Source: DASZTU01 sp035493835
Lineage (GTDB): Bacteria > Pseudomonadota > Alphaproteobacteria > Rhizobiales > Devosiaceae
Assembly (NCBI GenBank): GCA_035493835.1
Contig: DATJHO010000089.1
Coordinates: 1 to 42,090 of the forward strand
Length of the DNA stretch: 42,090 nucleotides
Reading direction: 5' to 3'
Part shown: piece after piece, positions 1 to 8,208 of the stretch
Layout: each line of letters begins with the position of its first letter
Numbering within the stretch: the first letter of the stretch is position 1
The notes under the pieces: generated by a model
What the model saw: the letters and a program-made list of their open reading frames with translations, nothing else
Told to the model about the DNA's origin: nothing
Database searches by the model: none
Made by a program: the position numbers and the translations under genes

Positions 1-590
1 GCGACTTCATCGGGCAGCACGAGGCCGAGATGCCGCTCGGGGATGACCAGCGGCTCGCGCCGGGGGAGTATGCCAAGGACCGGAATGCCGGTTTCGGCCA
101 GCGCCGAGCGCAGCATGCGCTCGTGGCGGGTGGTCGCGACGCGGTTGACGATGATGCCGGCGATTTTGACCTCGGATCGCCAACGGGCGAAGCCGGCGAC
201 CAGGGGCGCAATCGATTGGCCCTGCCGCTCGGCATCGACTACCAGCACAACCGGCAAACCCAGCACGGCCGCAAGATCGCCGGTCGAGCCGCGCCCGTCG
301 GCGGCGCCGTCGAAAAGCCCCATCACGCCCTCGACCAACAGCAGGTCGGCGTTTCTCCCCTGCGCCTCAGCCAGCGCCTGGAGCCGCACCCGGCCCATGG
401 CCCAGGGGTCAAGATTGATCGCCGGCCGGCGGGCGGTGCGCCCGAGAATCGCGGCATCGATATAATCAGGCCCGGTCTTTGCCGGCGCAATCGCGAGCCC
501 GCGGGCGAAGAGGGCGGCGATCAGCCCAAGCGTCACCAGCGTCTTGCCGGATCCGGAACGCGGCGCGCCAATGATGAGGCCGCGCGTCAT
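1..590 (-). CDS. cobB: Hydrogenobyrinic/cobyrinic acid a,c-diamide synthase CobB, N-terminal part (cut by window edge)
   Basis: Glutamine-dependent, ATP-using amidase that converts the a and c acetate side chains of (hydrogeno)cobyrinic acid to amides. Only the first 196 codons are in the window; the reading frame runs off the left edge without a stop. Seen: start ATG at 588-590, the P-loop GAPRSGSGKT at residues 8-17, the stretch KTGPDYIDA near residue 38, NLDPWAM, and EGVMGLFDGA, all typical of the CobB/CbiA ATP-binding domain. The C-terminal glutaminase domain would lie outside. It is divergent from cbiD with only 41 bases between the two starts, so the promoters must overlap. Family assignment is firm; whether the substrate carries cobalt cannot be told from this part. 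Confidence 0.93.
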   Translation of the reverse strand, partial: MTRGLIIGAPRSGSGKTLVTLGLIAALFARGLAIAPAKTGPDYIDAAILGRTARRPAINLDPWAMGRVRLQALAEAQGRNADLLLVEGVMGLFDGAADGRGSTGDLAAVLGLPVVLVVDAERQGQSIAPLVAGFARWRSEVKIAGIIVNRVATTRHERMLRSALAETGIPVLGILPRREPLVIPERHLGLVLPDEV

Positions 591-631
591 CCGATTTGCC
601 CCCGGTTCAGAGGCGCGTATAGATCGGGGCC

Positions 632-1738
632 ATGGATGAGCCCGCAGACACGCCGGAAATGCCCGAGGATCGCCCGCTGCGGCGCGGCTGGACCACCGGC
701 GCGTGCGCCACGGCAGCGACCAAATCGGCGCTGTCCGCGCTGCTCGGCGGCGAGTTCGAGGACCCGGTGACGATCACCCTCCCCGGCGGCCAGCAGCCCG
801 CCTTCGCGCTGGCGCATGAATTGCATGGCGAGGGGTTTGCCGAGGCGGGGATTATCAAGGATGCGGGCGATGATCCGGATGTGACGCATGGTGCCCTGAT
901 TATTACGCGCATCGCGCCGGGACCAGTAGGCAGCGGCGTCATCTTTTACGCCGGCGAGGGCGTCGGCACGGTGACGAAACCCGGGCTGCCGCTGGCGGTG
1001 GGCGAGCCCGCGATCAATCCGGTGCCGCGAAAAATGATGCGCGAGGCGGTCGAGGCGTTGTGCGCCGCCCATGGGGTGGCCGCTGATTTCAGCCTCACCA
1101 TTTCGGTGCGCAATGGCGCGAGGCTCGCAGAAAAGACGTGGAACCCGAGGCTCGGCATTCTGGGCGGGCTTTCGATTTTGGGCACCACCGGCATTGTCGT
1201 GCCCTATTCCTGCTCGGCCTGGATCCACTCGATCCAGCGCGGCATCGACGTGGCGCGGGCGCTGGGGCTCGGCCACGTGGCCGGCTCGACCGGCGATGCC
1301 TCCGAAAAGGCCGCGATGGCGCAACTCGGACTGCCGGTGGAAGCCTATCTCGACATGGGCGATTTCGTCGGGGGCATGCTGAAATATTTGAAGACCCATC
1401 CGGTCGAACGGGTGACCATCGCGGGCGGCTTCGCCAAGATGGCGAAGCTTGCGCAAGGGGCGCTCGACCTCCACTCGGCGCGGTCGACAGTGGATCTGGC
1501 GATGCTGGCGGATCTGCTCGGGGGGTTGGGCGCCGGAGCGAATCTGATCGAACGGGCCCGCGCTGCCAACACCGCCAACGAAGTGCTGGGGCTGGCGCAG
1601 GGGTCTGGCCTGCCGCTCGCGGACGCGGTGGCGCGAGGTGCGCGAGACGCGGCGCAGGTCGTGCTCGGCACGAGCGGTGTGCTGGCCGATGTTCTGGTCA
1701 TCGACAGGGCGGGCCGGATCGTGGGCGAGAGCGGCTGA
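632..1738 (+). CDS. cbiD: Cobalt-precorrin-5B C1-methyltransferase CbiD
   Basis: SAM-dependent methylation at C-1 of the corrin ring, known from the anaerobic (early-cobalt) B12 route, where it replaces the function of CobF. The 368-residue product has the CbiD hallmark near the N terminus (RRGWTTGACATAATKSAL, residues 18-35), the GxGVGTVTKPGL segment, and the central GILGGLSILGTTGIV stretch. Length matches the family. The ATG at 632 is the first usable start after the divergent cobB start. Its TGA abuts the ATG of cobK, so the two are one transcription unit. Presence of cbiD with cobN further on is a mosaic of the two B12 routes. Confidence 0.95.
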   Translation: MDEPADTPEMPEDRPLRRGWTTGACATAATKSALSALLGGEFEDPVTITLPGGQQPAFALAHELHGEGFAEAGIIKDAGDDPDVTHGALIITRIAPGPVGSGVIFYAGEGVGTVTKPGLPLAVGEPAINPVPRKMMREAVEALCAAHGVAADFSLTISVRNGARLAEKTWNPRLGILGGLSILGTTGIVVPYSCSAWIHSIQRGIDVARALGLGHVAGSTGDASEKAAMAQLGLPVEAYLDMGDFVGGMLKYLKTHPVERVTIAGGFAKMAKLAQGALDLHSARSTVDLAMLADLLGGLGAGANLIERARAANTANEVLGLAQGSGLPLADAVARGARDAAQVVLGTSGVLADVLVIDRAGRIVGESG

Positions 1739-2479
1739 ATGAAAATCCTGATCCTGGGCGGCACCGGCGAAGCGCGGGCGCTGGCGGCGCGGCTGGTGGC
1801 GCTGGGGCACGAGGTCACCACCTCGCTCGCCGGCCGGACAGAGTCGCCGCTGCGGCCGGCAGGCGCGTTGCGGGTAGGGAATTTTGGCGGGGTGGTGGGC
1901 CTCGCCGACTATCTCGAAGCGAGCGGGTTCGACCGGCTGGTTGATGCAACCCACCCCTATGCCGGGCTGATTTCCGGCAATGCCGTCGGAGCCGCCGAAC
2001 GCACTGGCATTCCGCTCGTGAGACTGCTGCGCCCGGCATGGCTGGAGCCTGCGGGGGCGAACTGGATCCACGTCTCTGAGATCGAGGCAGCCGCGCGGGC
2101 GCTTCCAGTTGGCGCCACGGTGCTCCTCACCACCGGCCATGAGGGATTGCCCGACCTCCTCGCCCGCACCGATTGCCGGTTCGTCGTCCGCTTGATCGAA
2201 GCCCCGAAACAGGTGCTGCCCGGCCACGCAAAACTGCTGCTCGACCGACCGCCCTATCATCTCGCGGGCGAAACGGCGTTGTTTCGGGGCGAGGGAATTT
2301 CGCACCTCGTCACCAAGAATTCGGGCGGCACGCAGACTGTTGCAAAACTCGAGGCGGCGCGGGGCTTGGGCGTGGCGGTGGTGATGGTCGAGCGGCCCGC
2401 TTATGCGGCTGCCGTTGAGGTGGAGACGGTGGAAGCCGCGCTGGCGGCGCTGCACCTTGGCGCGATCCCGTTGAGTTGA
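1739..2479 (+). CDS. cobK: Precorrin-6A / cobalt-precorrin-6A reductase CobK (CbiJ)
   Basis: NADPH-dependent reduction of (cobalt-)precorrin-6A to 6B. The 246-residue product opens with a nucleotide-binding GGTGEARALAARL segment (residues 8-20) and carries DATHPYA, the LLTTGHEGL strand-turn and the VTKNSGG motif near residue 195, all typical of CobK/CbiJ. The ATG follows the cbiD stop with no gap, so translation is probably coupled. CobK and CbiJ are orthologous and do not tell which route the ring takes. The gene is convergent with cobM, with a palindromic repeat between. Confidence 0.95.
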   Translation: MKILILGGTGEARALAARLVALGHEVTTSLAGRTESPLRPAGALRVGNFGGVVGLADYLEASGFDRLVDATHPYAGLISGNAVGAAERTGIPLVRLLRPAWLEPAGANWIHVSEIEAAARALPVGATVLLTTGHEGLPDLLARTDCRFVVRLIEAPKQVLPGHAKLLLDRPPYHLAGETALFRGEGISHLVTKNSGGTQTVAKLEAARGLGVAVVMVERPAYAAAVEVETVEAALAALHLGAIPLS

Positions 2480-2621
2480 CGCAGGTCGCGGGAGCTTGGA
2501 AGACGTGCTGCCAGTGCGACGTCGCCATTGGGCCCTCCCCGTCGTCACGAGGAAGAGAGTATGTTTCAACGCACCGGATCGCACTCTGGAGCACGATCCA
2601 ACTGCGCTGAAGAAAGCAAAC

Positions 2622-2730
2622 AACCCCCACCCCCTGCCCCCCTCCAGGGGGAGGGGAACGATGGTGCATCGCCGTGCCACACGATCCCTCCCCCTTGAGC
2701 GTAGGGTGGCGGTAGCCGGGCGGGGGTGTT
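2622..2730. repeat. Dispersed palindromic element, family 1 (cobK/cobM gap)
   Basis: Outer arms AACCCCCACC and GGGGGTGTT enclose two inner GC-rich half-palindromes (CCCCTCCAGGGGGAGGGG and CCCTCCCCCTTGAG). It sits between two convergent genes and may act as a two-way terminator, but no long T-run follows. The rest of the 2480-2777 gap shows nothing else. Confidence 0.75.
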
Positions 2731-2777
2731 TCCTGTTTCGGAGATCAACTTAGGGGCAGGTTTGGTCGAGGCCTCCC

Positions 2778-3560
2778 TCAGCCCGCCGCGCGCTGCTTTT
2801 TCTTGCCCGCGTTGCGCAGCACATGGGCGAAATCGGCGGCATAGAGCCGAGACTCGCGAAAATGCGTCTCGCCAAAGACTTTTCCCACGAAGATCAGCGC
2901 CGTGCGGGTCAGCTTGTGTTCGCGCACGCGGGCCCGCATCTCCGCGAGCGTGGTAACGATGATTTCCTCGTCCGGCCAAGTGGCGCGATAGATGACGATC
3001 ACTGGGCAATCGGCGCCATAAAACGGCGTCAGCGCCTCCTCGACATAGGCGAGCTGGCGGATCGAAAGGTGGATGGCGAGCGTCGCCTTGCTCTGCCCCA
3101 GAATTTCCAGCCGCTCGCTCTCCGGCACCGGCGAGGCGTTTCCGGAGGCGCGGGTAAGGATGATCGTCTGGCTGATCTCGGGCAGGGTCAGTTCTGTCGC
3201 GAGCCGCGCCGCGGCGCCGGCGAAGGCGGGCACGCCCGGCACCACCTCATAGGGGATTTTTAGCGCATCGAGCCGGCGCATCTGCTCGGCGACCGCGCCA
3301 TAGATCGAAGGATCGCCCGAATGCACACGCGCCACGTCTTCGCCCCGCGCGTGGGCGGCCTCGATCTCGGCCATGATCTCGTCGAGATGCATCGGCGCCG
3401 TGTCCCGCACCAGCGCCCCCGCCGGGGCCGCGGCGACGATTTCGGCCGGCACCAGCGAGCCGGCATAAAGGCAGACCGGGCAGCGCTCGATCAGCCTCTG
3501 GCCGCGCAGGGTGATGAGATCGGGCGCGCCGGGGCCGGCCCCGATGAAGTAGACGGTCAT
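2778..3560 (-). CDS. cobM: Precorrin-4 / cobalt-precorrin-4 C11-methyltransferase CobM (CbiF)
   Basis: SAM-dependent methyltransferase placing the C-11 methyl group during corrin ring synthesis. The 260-residue product has the tetrapyrrole methylase signature: GAGPGAPDLITLRGQRLI at residues 7-24, HSGDPSIYGA near residue 80, and the PGVPAFAGAAA loop near 108, followed by ILTRASG. CobM and CbiF are the same family, so the sequence is neutral as to route. It follows the cbiG/cobJ gene on the same strand after a 217-base gap filled by a repeat element; whether it is still in the same transcript is uncertain. The C terminus is a short basic tail (KKKQRAAG). Confidence 0.95.
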   Translation of the reverse strand: MTVYFIGAGPGAPDLITLRGQRLIERCPVCLYAGSLVPAEIVAAAPAGALVRDTAPMHLDEIMAEIEAAHARGEDVARVHSGDPSIYGAVAEQMRRLDALKIPYEVVPGVPAFAGAAARLATELTLPEISQTIILTRASGNASPVPESERLEILGQSKATLAIHLSIRQLAYVEEALTPFYGADCPVIVIYRATWPDEEIIVTTLAEMRARVREHKLTRTALIFVGKVFGETHFRESRLYAADFAHVLRNAGKKKQRAAG

Positions 3561-3588
3561 GGGTGGGCTCCGATCGAAAGTTGCAAAA

Positions 3589-3768
3589 GCTCCCCCTCAA
3601 CCGGCCTCCGCTCCGCTTGGGCGGCCTCTCCCAGATGGGGCGAGAAATCCACAAGCGCCGAGTCTCTTATTCCTCTCCCCGTCGGGGAGAGGTCGCCCGA
3701 AGGGCGGCTGAGGGGCTTTCCTTCTCCCCGAGCGGGCGAAGGCGCCCAAAGGTCGGATGAGGGGTAAG
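3589..3768. repeat. Dispersed palindromic element, family 1 (two units between cobJ and cobM)
   Basis: Contains the hairpin CCTCTCCCCGTCGGGGAGAGG at about 3671-3691 and further GC-rich inverted units (CTTCTCCCCGAGCGGGCGAAG). It lies inside a run of same-strand genes, so it could stabilise, process or attenuate the message ahead of cobM. Confidence 0.75.
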
Positions 3769-3777
3769 TCGCGAACA

Positions 3778-5544
3778 TCACTGCCCCTCCGCCTTCTTCG
3801 CATAGCCGCGCGGCGTGTAGGCGACCACGCTTCCATCCCCGCGTGCAAAAACGCGGGAAGTGGAACTGCCGATCATCACGATGGTCAGCATATCCACCGT
3901 CTCGGGATCGAACTCGGCGAGCGGCACGGTTTTCACCTGCTGTTCCGGGCGGCCGAGATTGCGGGCGACGATCACCGGCGTCGTCGGCGGCCGATGCGCG
4001 CGAAAAATGCGGGCGGCTTCGCCGAGGAGTTCGGTGCGGCGGCCGGAGCGCGGGTTGTAGAAGGCGGCGACGAAATCGCCGGCGGCAGCGGCGGCGAGGC
4101 GGGCCAGAATGGTTTCGCGCGGCGTCAGCAAATCGGAGAGCGAGATGCAGCAGAAATCATGGCCGATCAGCGCGCCGGCGGCGCTAGAGGCGGCCTGAAA
4201 GGCCGAGATGCCGGGATGGGTTTCAACCGCCACGCGGCGGGCCGGCCCGCTCACGGCGCGGGGGCCGGTCGCCGCGAGCAATTCATGGACGAGCGAGGCC
4301 ATGGCATAGATCTGCGCATCGCCCGAACAGACCAGCGCCACTGTCTTGCCGGTCGCGGCGAGCTCCAGCGCATGCCGGACCCTCGGCTCCTCGTCGCCGA
4401 GGCCGAAACGGTGTTCTTCCTGGCCGTGGCGCAGGTCGGCGATCAAATCGAGATAGAGCCCGTAGCCGACCCAGTCGCCGCTCGCTTCCACCGCCGCGAC
4501 CGCCGAGGCGGTGCGCGAGGGCCCGTCGCCCGGGCCGATGCCGACGACGTGCAAAATACCTTGGGCGCGGCCGAGGGTTTCGAGGTCGACCGGCGACGGC
4601 GCGCGACCGATGGCGCAGGTGGCGCGTTGCGATTTTTTCTTGGGAACGATGAGTTCGCCGGCGCAGAGGGCGGCCGCCTCGGCGACGCCGGGCGTGCCGA
4701 TCTCGGCTTCGACGACAGCCGAAGGTGTTTTGAGCCGCGACCGCTGGGCATCGAGTTCGCCAAGCGCAAAAAAGCGGGCCGGGACGCCGAAATGTGCGGC
4801 GGCCGCGTGGATCGCCGCTTCGTCGGCCTTGATGTCGATGCTGGCAATAGCCGCAAGACTGAGGGGCGAAAGACCGGCCGCCGTTAGGGTTTCGGCGATC
4901 AGCCCGATCACCTCGGCCGGCGCGGCGCCGCGCTCACAGCCGACCCCGGCAACGAGGGTTTTCGGCCGGTAGACAAGATCGGCGGCTAGTTCGGCTGCCT
5001 CGCCCGCCGCGATGCTCACGGCGCCTTCCGGGCTGATGGGGTAGCCGGCCTCTTCCAGCCACGGCAGCGAACCGGAGAGCGCGATCGCGCCGCCATTGAG
5101 CAGCGCGGCCATGGCCGGCTTCGCGGCCGCCGGGTTCTCCAGCACCCAGCCCTGAGGCGGTTCATCGAGCCCGAAGGCAAAGCGCGAATCCGACGCGGTG
5201 GTCAGCGCGGCCGCGCCGCCGAGCCCCGTCGCGATTTCGCGCGCCAAACGGTTGGCGCCGTGATGGCCGCCAAGCAGCGGCACGACATGGGCGCCATCCT
5301 GCGAGACGGCGAGCACGGGCGGCTCGGCATGCTTGTTGGCGATGAGCGGCGCCAAGAGGCGGATGAGGATGCCGGCGGCACAGACGCCGACGATCGGCAT
5401 GCCGGCGCGAAACAGCCCCGGCAGCAGGGTTTTCGCGTTTTCTCCAGTCGGCCCGCAGGCGTGGACCGTGCCGCCGGTCAAGACCGCGATGCGTTCGGCC
5501 GTCGCCTCTCCGGACGCGGCAAACGTCAAAATTGCCGGCTTCAT
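3778..5544 (-). CDS. cbiG-cobJ: CbiG-CobJ fusion: cobalt-precorrin-5A hydrolase plus precorrin-3B/cobalt-factor III C17-methyltransferase
   Basis: A 588-residue two-enzyme protein. Residues 1-315 match CbiG in full: N-terminal domain with GENAKTLLPGLFRAGMPIVG (35-54) and LLGGHHGANRLA, then the C-terminal domain starting VAGVGCERG (198-206). Residues 329-588 are the C17-methyltransferase that drives ring contraction (CobJ/CbiH), with LHVVGIGPGD, VCSGDAQIYAM, HPGISAFQAA and AFYNPRSGRR. CbiG opens the delta-lactone left by the methylase in the early-cobalt route, so the fusion joins successive steps. The start ATG at 5542-5544 overlaps the cobI stop as ATGA. A full CbiG is not used in the classical aerobic route, where only the CobE-like C-terminal part is found. 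Confidence 0.92.
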   Translation of the reverse strand: MKPAILTFAASGEATAERIAVLTGGTVHACGPTGENAKTLLPGLFRAGMPIVGVCAAGILIRLLAPLIANKHAEPPVLAVSQDGAHVVPLLGGHHGANRLAREIATGLGGAAALTTASDSRFAFGLDEPPQGWVLENPAAAKPAMAALLNGGAIALSGSLPWLEEAGYPISPEGAVSIAAGEAAELAADLVYRPKTLVAGVGCERGAAPAEVIGLIAETLTAAGLSPLSLAAIASIDIKADEAAIHAAAAHFGVPARFFALGELDAQRSRLKTPSAVVEAEIGTPGVAEAAALCAGELIVPKKKSQRATCAIGRAPSPVDLETLGRAQGILHVVGIGPGDGPSRTASAVAAVEASGDWVGYGLYLDLIADLRHGQEEHRFGLGDEEPRVRHALELAATGKTVALVCSGDAQIYAMASLVHELLAATGPRAVSGPARRVAVETHPGISAFQAASSAAGALIGHDFCCISLSDLLTPRETILARLAAAAAGDFVAAFYNPRSGRRTELLGEAARIFRAHRPPTTPVIVARNLGRPEQQVKTVPLAEFDPETVDMLTIVMIGSSTSRVFARGDGSVVAYTPRGYAKKAEGQ

Positions 5545-6248
5545 GCGCCCCAGGCCTCCGCGCCGCGATAGCAGAGGATGGTCGAAAAATACGGCCGCTC
5601 GTCATGCGCAAACTTTTCCAGCGGCGTGATGCGCTGGCGGGCAGTGGTGGCGTGCTCGATGACCATGGCGCCCGCAGCGTGGCCCGTTTCCCCGAGCAGC
5701 GCGCGAACCCGGTCAAAGTGCCGGCCGACCTTGATGATGGCGGCGGCAGGGGCGCCCTGAAGCTCGGCGCGCAAGATTTCATCCGGCAGGGGCGCGGGCA
5801 GCACTTTCAGCATTTCGTTGCGAGCGGCGAGCGGGCGGGCAATGGCGGCGGCGGCGGCAGTCAGGGAGGTTACTCCGGGGATGACGACGACGGGGGCGTG
5901 CGGGGCGACGCGGTGCGTCAGGTACATGGCCGAACCATAAAACAGCGGATCGCCCTCGCACAGCCAGGCGACGGGACGGCCCGCACTCAGGTGCTCGAGA
6001 ATGGCAGCCGCCGCCCCATCATAAGCCGCCTGCGCCGGCCCGCGCTCGACGCTCATCGGAATTGTTATCGGCACGCGCAGCGCCTTCGGGTTGAGGTGAT
6101 CGCGGGCGATATCGAGGGCGAGCGCCGCCCCCTTTCCCGTCGAGGGATAGGCGACAACCGCCGCCTCGCCGAGGATGCGCACGGCCTTGAGCGTCAGCAG
6201 TTCCGGATCGCCCGGGCCGACACCGACGAGATGCAGCGTTGCAGTCAT
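5541..6248 (-). CDS. cobI: Precorrin-2 / cobalt-factor II C20-methyltransferase CobI (CbiL)
   Basis: SAM-dependent methylation at C-20, the first dedicated methylation after precorrin-2. I use the ATG at 6246-6248 (MTATLHLVGVGPGDPELLTL), because it overlaps the cobL stop as ATGA and brings the GVGPGDPE loop to its usual place near the N terminus; an ATG six codons upstream is possible. The 235-residue product also shows AYPSTGKG, the IPITIPMS-like segment, WLCEGDPLFYGSAMY and PGVTSLTAAAA, all typical of CobI/CbiL. It belongs to the overlapping cbiX-cobH-cobL-cobI-cbiG/cobJ unit. Confidence 0.94.
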   Translation of the reverse strand: MTATLHLVGVGPGDPELLTLKAVRILGEAAVVAYPSTGKGAALALDIARDHLNPKALRVPITIPMSVERGPAQAAYDGAAAAILEHLSAGRPVAWLCEGDPLFYGSAMYLTHRVAPHAPVVVIPGVTSLTAAAAAIARPLAARNEMLKVLPAPLPDEILRAELQGAPAAAIIKVGRHFDRVRALLGETGHAAGAMVIEHATTARQRITPLEKFAHDERPYFSTILCYRGAEAWGA

Positions 6249-7579
6249 GGTTTTATCACCAGCCATTGCGTCACCGGCAGGCGCGGCCGCATCACGCGAC
6301 TATCGCCGACGCTGGCGAGGACCGAAATTTCGATGCGGGCAAGCTCGCCGCCCAATTTGGCCTGCCTGGCGTAGAGCGCCGCTTCGCCATCGAGCGTCAC
6401 CGCATTGGCCACTAGCCGGCCGCCCGGTTTCAGCGCCGCCCAGCAGGCTTCCAGCAAAGCGGCATTGCCCACCTCGCCGCCAAGAAAGATCGCGTCGGGG
6501 CTGGGCTGCCCGGCAAGGGAGGCCGGCGCTTCGCCAGCAACGATTTTCAGCGCGGGCGCGCCGAGGGCGTTTGCGTTGGCGGCGATCATGTCGCGACGGT
6601 CGGCATCGCGCTCGAAGGCGATGGCGCGGGTGTCGCGCGCGCCGCGCAGCCATTCAATGGCGATCGAGCCGCAGCCAGCGCCAACATCCCATAGCAGGGC
6701 ACCGGGAAAGGGTGCGAGCTTTGCCAGCGTTGCCGCCCGCACCTCGCGTTTGGTGAGCTGGCCATCGGAAATGAAGGCTTCCTCGGGCAGGCCGGGAACC
6801 GGCGGCAGCAGCGCCGCGCCAGGATCGGCCACGCAATCGATGGCAAGGACATAAAAATCGCCGATCGCCGAGGGATCGAGGTCGGCGGCGGCGATAGCGA
6901 TGATGCGCTCGTCGGCAGCGCCCAGGTTTTCGAGCACGGTGAGCCGGCTCTGGCCATAACCGCGCGCGTTGAGAATTGTGGCCACGGCCTCGGCAGTGCT
7001 CCGGTCGCTGGTCAGCGCCAGGATGCGGTTGCCGGGAAGAATGTGCGGATGCACCGCCTCGACCGCCCGGCCGTGGAGCGAAATGGTCGCAACATGCTGC
7101 AGCGGCCAGCCGAGCCGGGCGGCGGCGAACTGGAAAGCCGAGGGGGCGGGGTGCGCCTCGAACTCGGCCGGATCGAAGTGCTTCGCCAGCGTGGCACCGA
7201 TGCCGAACCACATCGGATCACCGGTGGCGAGGATGGCAGTCGGGGTGCCGCGCAGGGATATTACCTGTTCGAGCATGGCGGAGAGAGGGGATGCCCAAGG
7301 GATGTGCTTTTGGCCCACCCCCTTGGTTCTCGGGCCCACCCCCTCCCCAACCCTCCCCGCAAGGAGGAGCGTGCGAGGCTGAGTTTGGTTCGGGGCGGAA
7401 GACTCACAACCAGCACCGACCGGCACCTCCCCCCTTGCGGGGGAGAGTGGGAGGGGGATGAGCACTGCCAACAGCCTTTCCGGCCCCAACACCGTCTCCG
7501 CTTTTTCCAGCGCAGCGCGGCCAGCGCTGGAAATCCGTTCGCCCTCTCCCACGCCAACAATGCTCAGCCAGCGGCTCAT
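6245..7579 (-). CDS. cobL: Precorrin-6Y C5,15-methyltransferase (decarboxylating) CobL, with in-frame palindromic insert
   Basis: Bifunctional enzyme: the N-terminal CbiE-like domain and the C-terminal CbiT-like domain methylate C-5 and C-15 and remove the C-12 carboxylate. Start ATG at 7577-7579 overlaps the cobH stop; further in-frame codons upstream lie inside cobH. Seen: SIVGVGEGE at 6-14, LATGDPMWFGIGATLA, then the CbiT domain opening with ISDGQLTKREVRA and the SAM-binding LLWDVGAGCGSIAIEW. The product is 444 residues, longer than the usual 400-410. The excess is about residues 40-92, a proline/glycine/arginine-rich stretch encoded by the repeat at 7310-7462, which interrupts the CbiE domain between the GPERLLA helix and WASPLSAMLEQ. 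The frame stays open, so the gene may well be functional. Confidence 0.93.
   Translation of the reverse strand: MSRWLSIVGVGEGERISSAGRAALEKAETVLGPERLLAVLIPLPLSPARGEVPVGAGCESSAPNQTQPRTLLLAGRVGEGVGPRTKGVGQKHIPWASPLSAMLEQVISLRGTPTAILATGDPMWFGIGATLAKHFDPAEFEAHPAPSAFQFAAARLGWPLQHVATISLHGRAVEAVHPHILPGNRILALTSDRSTAEAVATILNARGYGQSRLTVLENLGAADERIIAIAAADLDPSAIGDFYVLAIDCVADPGAALLPPVPGLPEEAFISDGQLTKREVRAATLAKLAPFPGALLWDVGAGCGSIAIEWLRGARDTRAIAFERDADRRDMIAANANALGAPALKIVAGEAPASLAGQPSPDAIFLGGEVGNAALLEACWAALKPGGRLVANAVTLDGEAALYARQAKLGGELARIEISVLASVGDSRVMRPRLPVTQWLVIKP
7310..7462. repeat. Family 1 palindromic element inserted in frame inside cobL
   Basis: Half-palindromes CCCTCCCCGCAAGGAGG at about 7351-7367 and CTCCCCCCTTGCGGGGGAG at 7427-7445 flank a short spacer, as in the intergenic copies. 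On the coding (minus) strand it translates without a stop to residues about 40-92 of CobL. The inserted peptide lies where CobL relatives have a short loop. Confidence 0.8.
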
Positions 7580-8208
7580 CCCTTCATGCCCATCGCAATG
7601 GCATTGAGGGCGGCGCTGGCGATGGCGGAGCCGCCGCGGCGGCCGAGGAGGGTGAGGAACGGCACGTTGTGGAGATCGAGCGCGAGCAGCGCCTTGCTCT
7701 CCTCGGCCCCGACGAAACCGACCGGAGTGGCAATGATGGCGGCCGGTTTTTCCGCCCCCTGATCCAGCAGATCGAGCAGATGAAACAGCGCCGTAGGTGC
7801 ATTGCCGATGACGATGACCGCGCCCTTCAACCGGTCGCGGAAAAGTTCCACCGCGGCAGCCGAGCGAGTGGTCGCGAGCTTTTTCGCGAGCTCGGGAACG
7901 GCCGGATCGTTCAGCGTCACGACCAGCTCGGCGTGCGCCGGCAAAGCCTTGCGGGAAATTCCAGCCCGCACCGCCTCGCAGTCGCAAAAGACCGGGGCGC
8001 CTTCAAGCAGGGCGAACTCGACTTCGCCGGCCACTTCGCCGCCCCAGCGGATTTCGGGCACGATGTCGATCATGCCGCAGGCGTGGACCATGCGAACCGC
8101 CACATCCTGCAGCTCCTCGGGAATGCCGGAGAGGTCGGCCTCCGCACGGATGGTGGCAAAGCTTCGGGCGTAGATCTCATCGGGGTCGCGAAGATAGTCG
8201 CCGGTCAT
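7576..8208 (-). CDS. cobH: Precorrin-8X / cobalt-precorrin-8 methylmutase CobH (CbiC)
   Basis: Isomerase moving the methyl group from C-11 to C-12 to give (hydrogeno)cobyrinic acid. The 210-residue product has MVHACGMIDI (residues 40-49) with the histidine expected to act on the ring, CDCEAVRAGI near 75, GNAPTALFHLLDLLD and ATPVGFVGAEESK near 165, and a glycine-rich end (LGRRGGSAIASAALNA). Length is normal for the family. It is joined by ATGA overlaps to cbiX upstream and cobL downstream, which points to translational coupling. Confidence 0.96.
   Translation of the reverse strand: MTGDYLRDPDEIYARSFATIRAEADLSGIPEELQDVAVRMVHACGMIDIVPEIRWGGEVAGEVEFALLEGAPVFCDCEAVRAGISRKALPAHAELVVTLNDPAVPELAKKLATTRSAAAVELFRDRLKGAVIVIGNAPTALFHLLDLLDQGAEKPAAIIATPVGFVGAEESKALLALDLHNVPFLTLLGRRGGSAIASAALNAIAMGMKG

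Noticed and set aside
587..2680. Long open frame of 697 codons on the minus strand
   Set aside because: It lies antisense to cbiD and cobK, both clearly recognised, and has the Arg/His/Gly-rich composition typical of shadow frames in GC-rich DNA.
7310..7462. cobL as a pseudogene disrupted by a repeat
   Set aside because: The frame is open across the repeat and both domains keep their motifs, so decay is not supported; loss of function by the added loop cannot be excluded.
7580..7987. Longer N terminus for cobL (in-frame codons up to 7987)
   Set aside because: The added part lies within cobH in another frame and has no homology; the ATG overlapping the cobH stop gives the normal CobL start.
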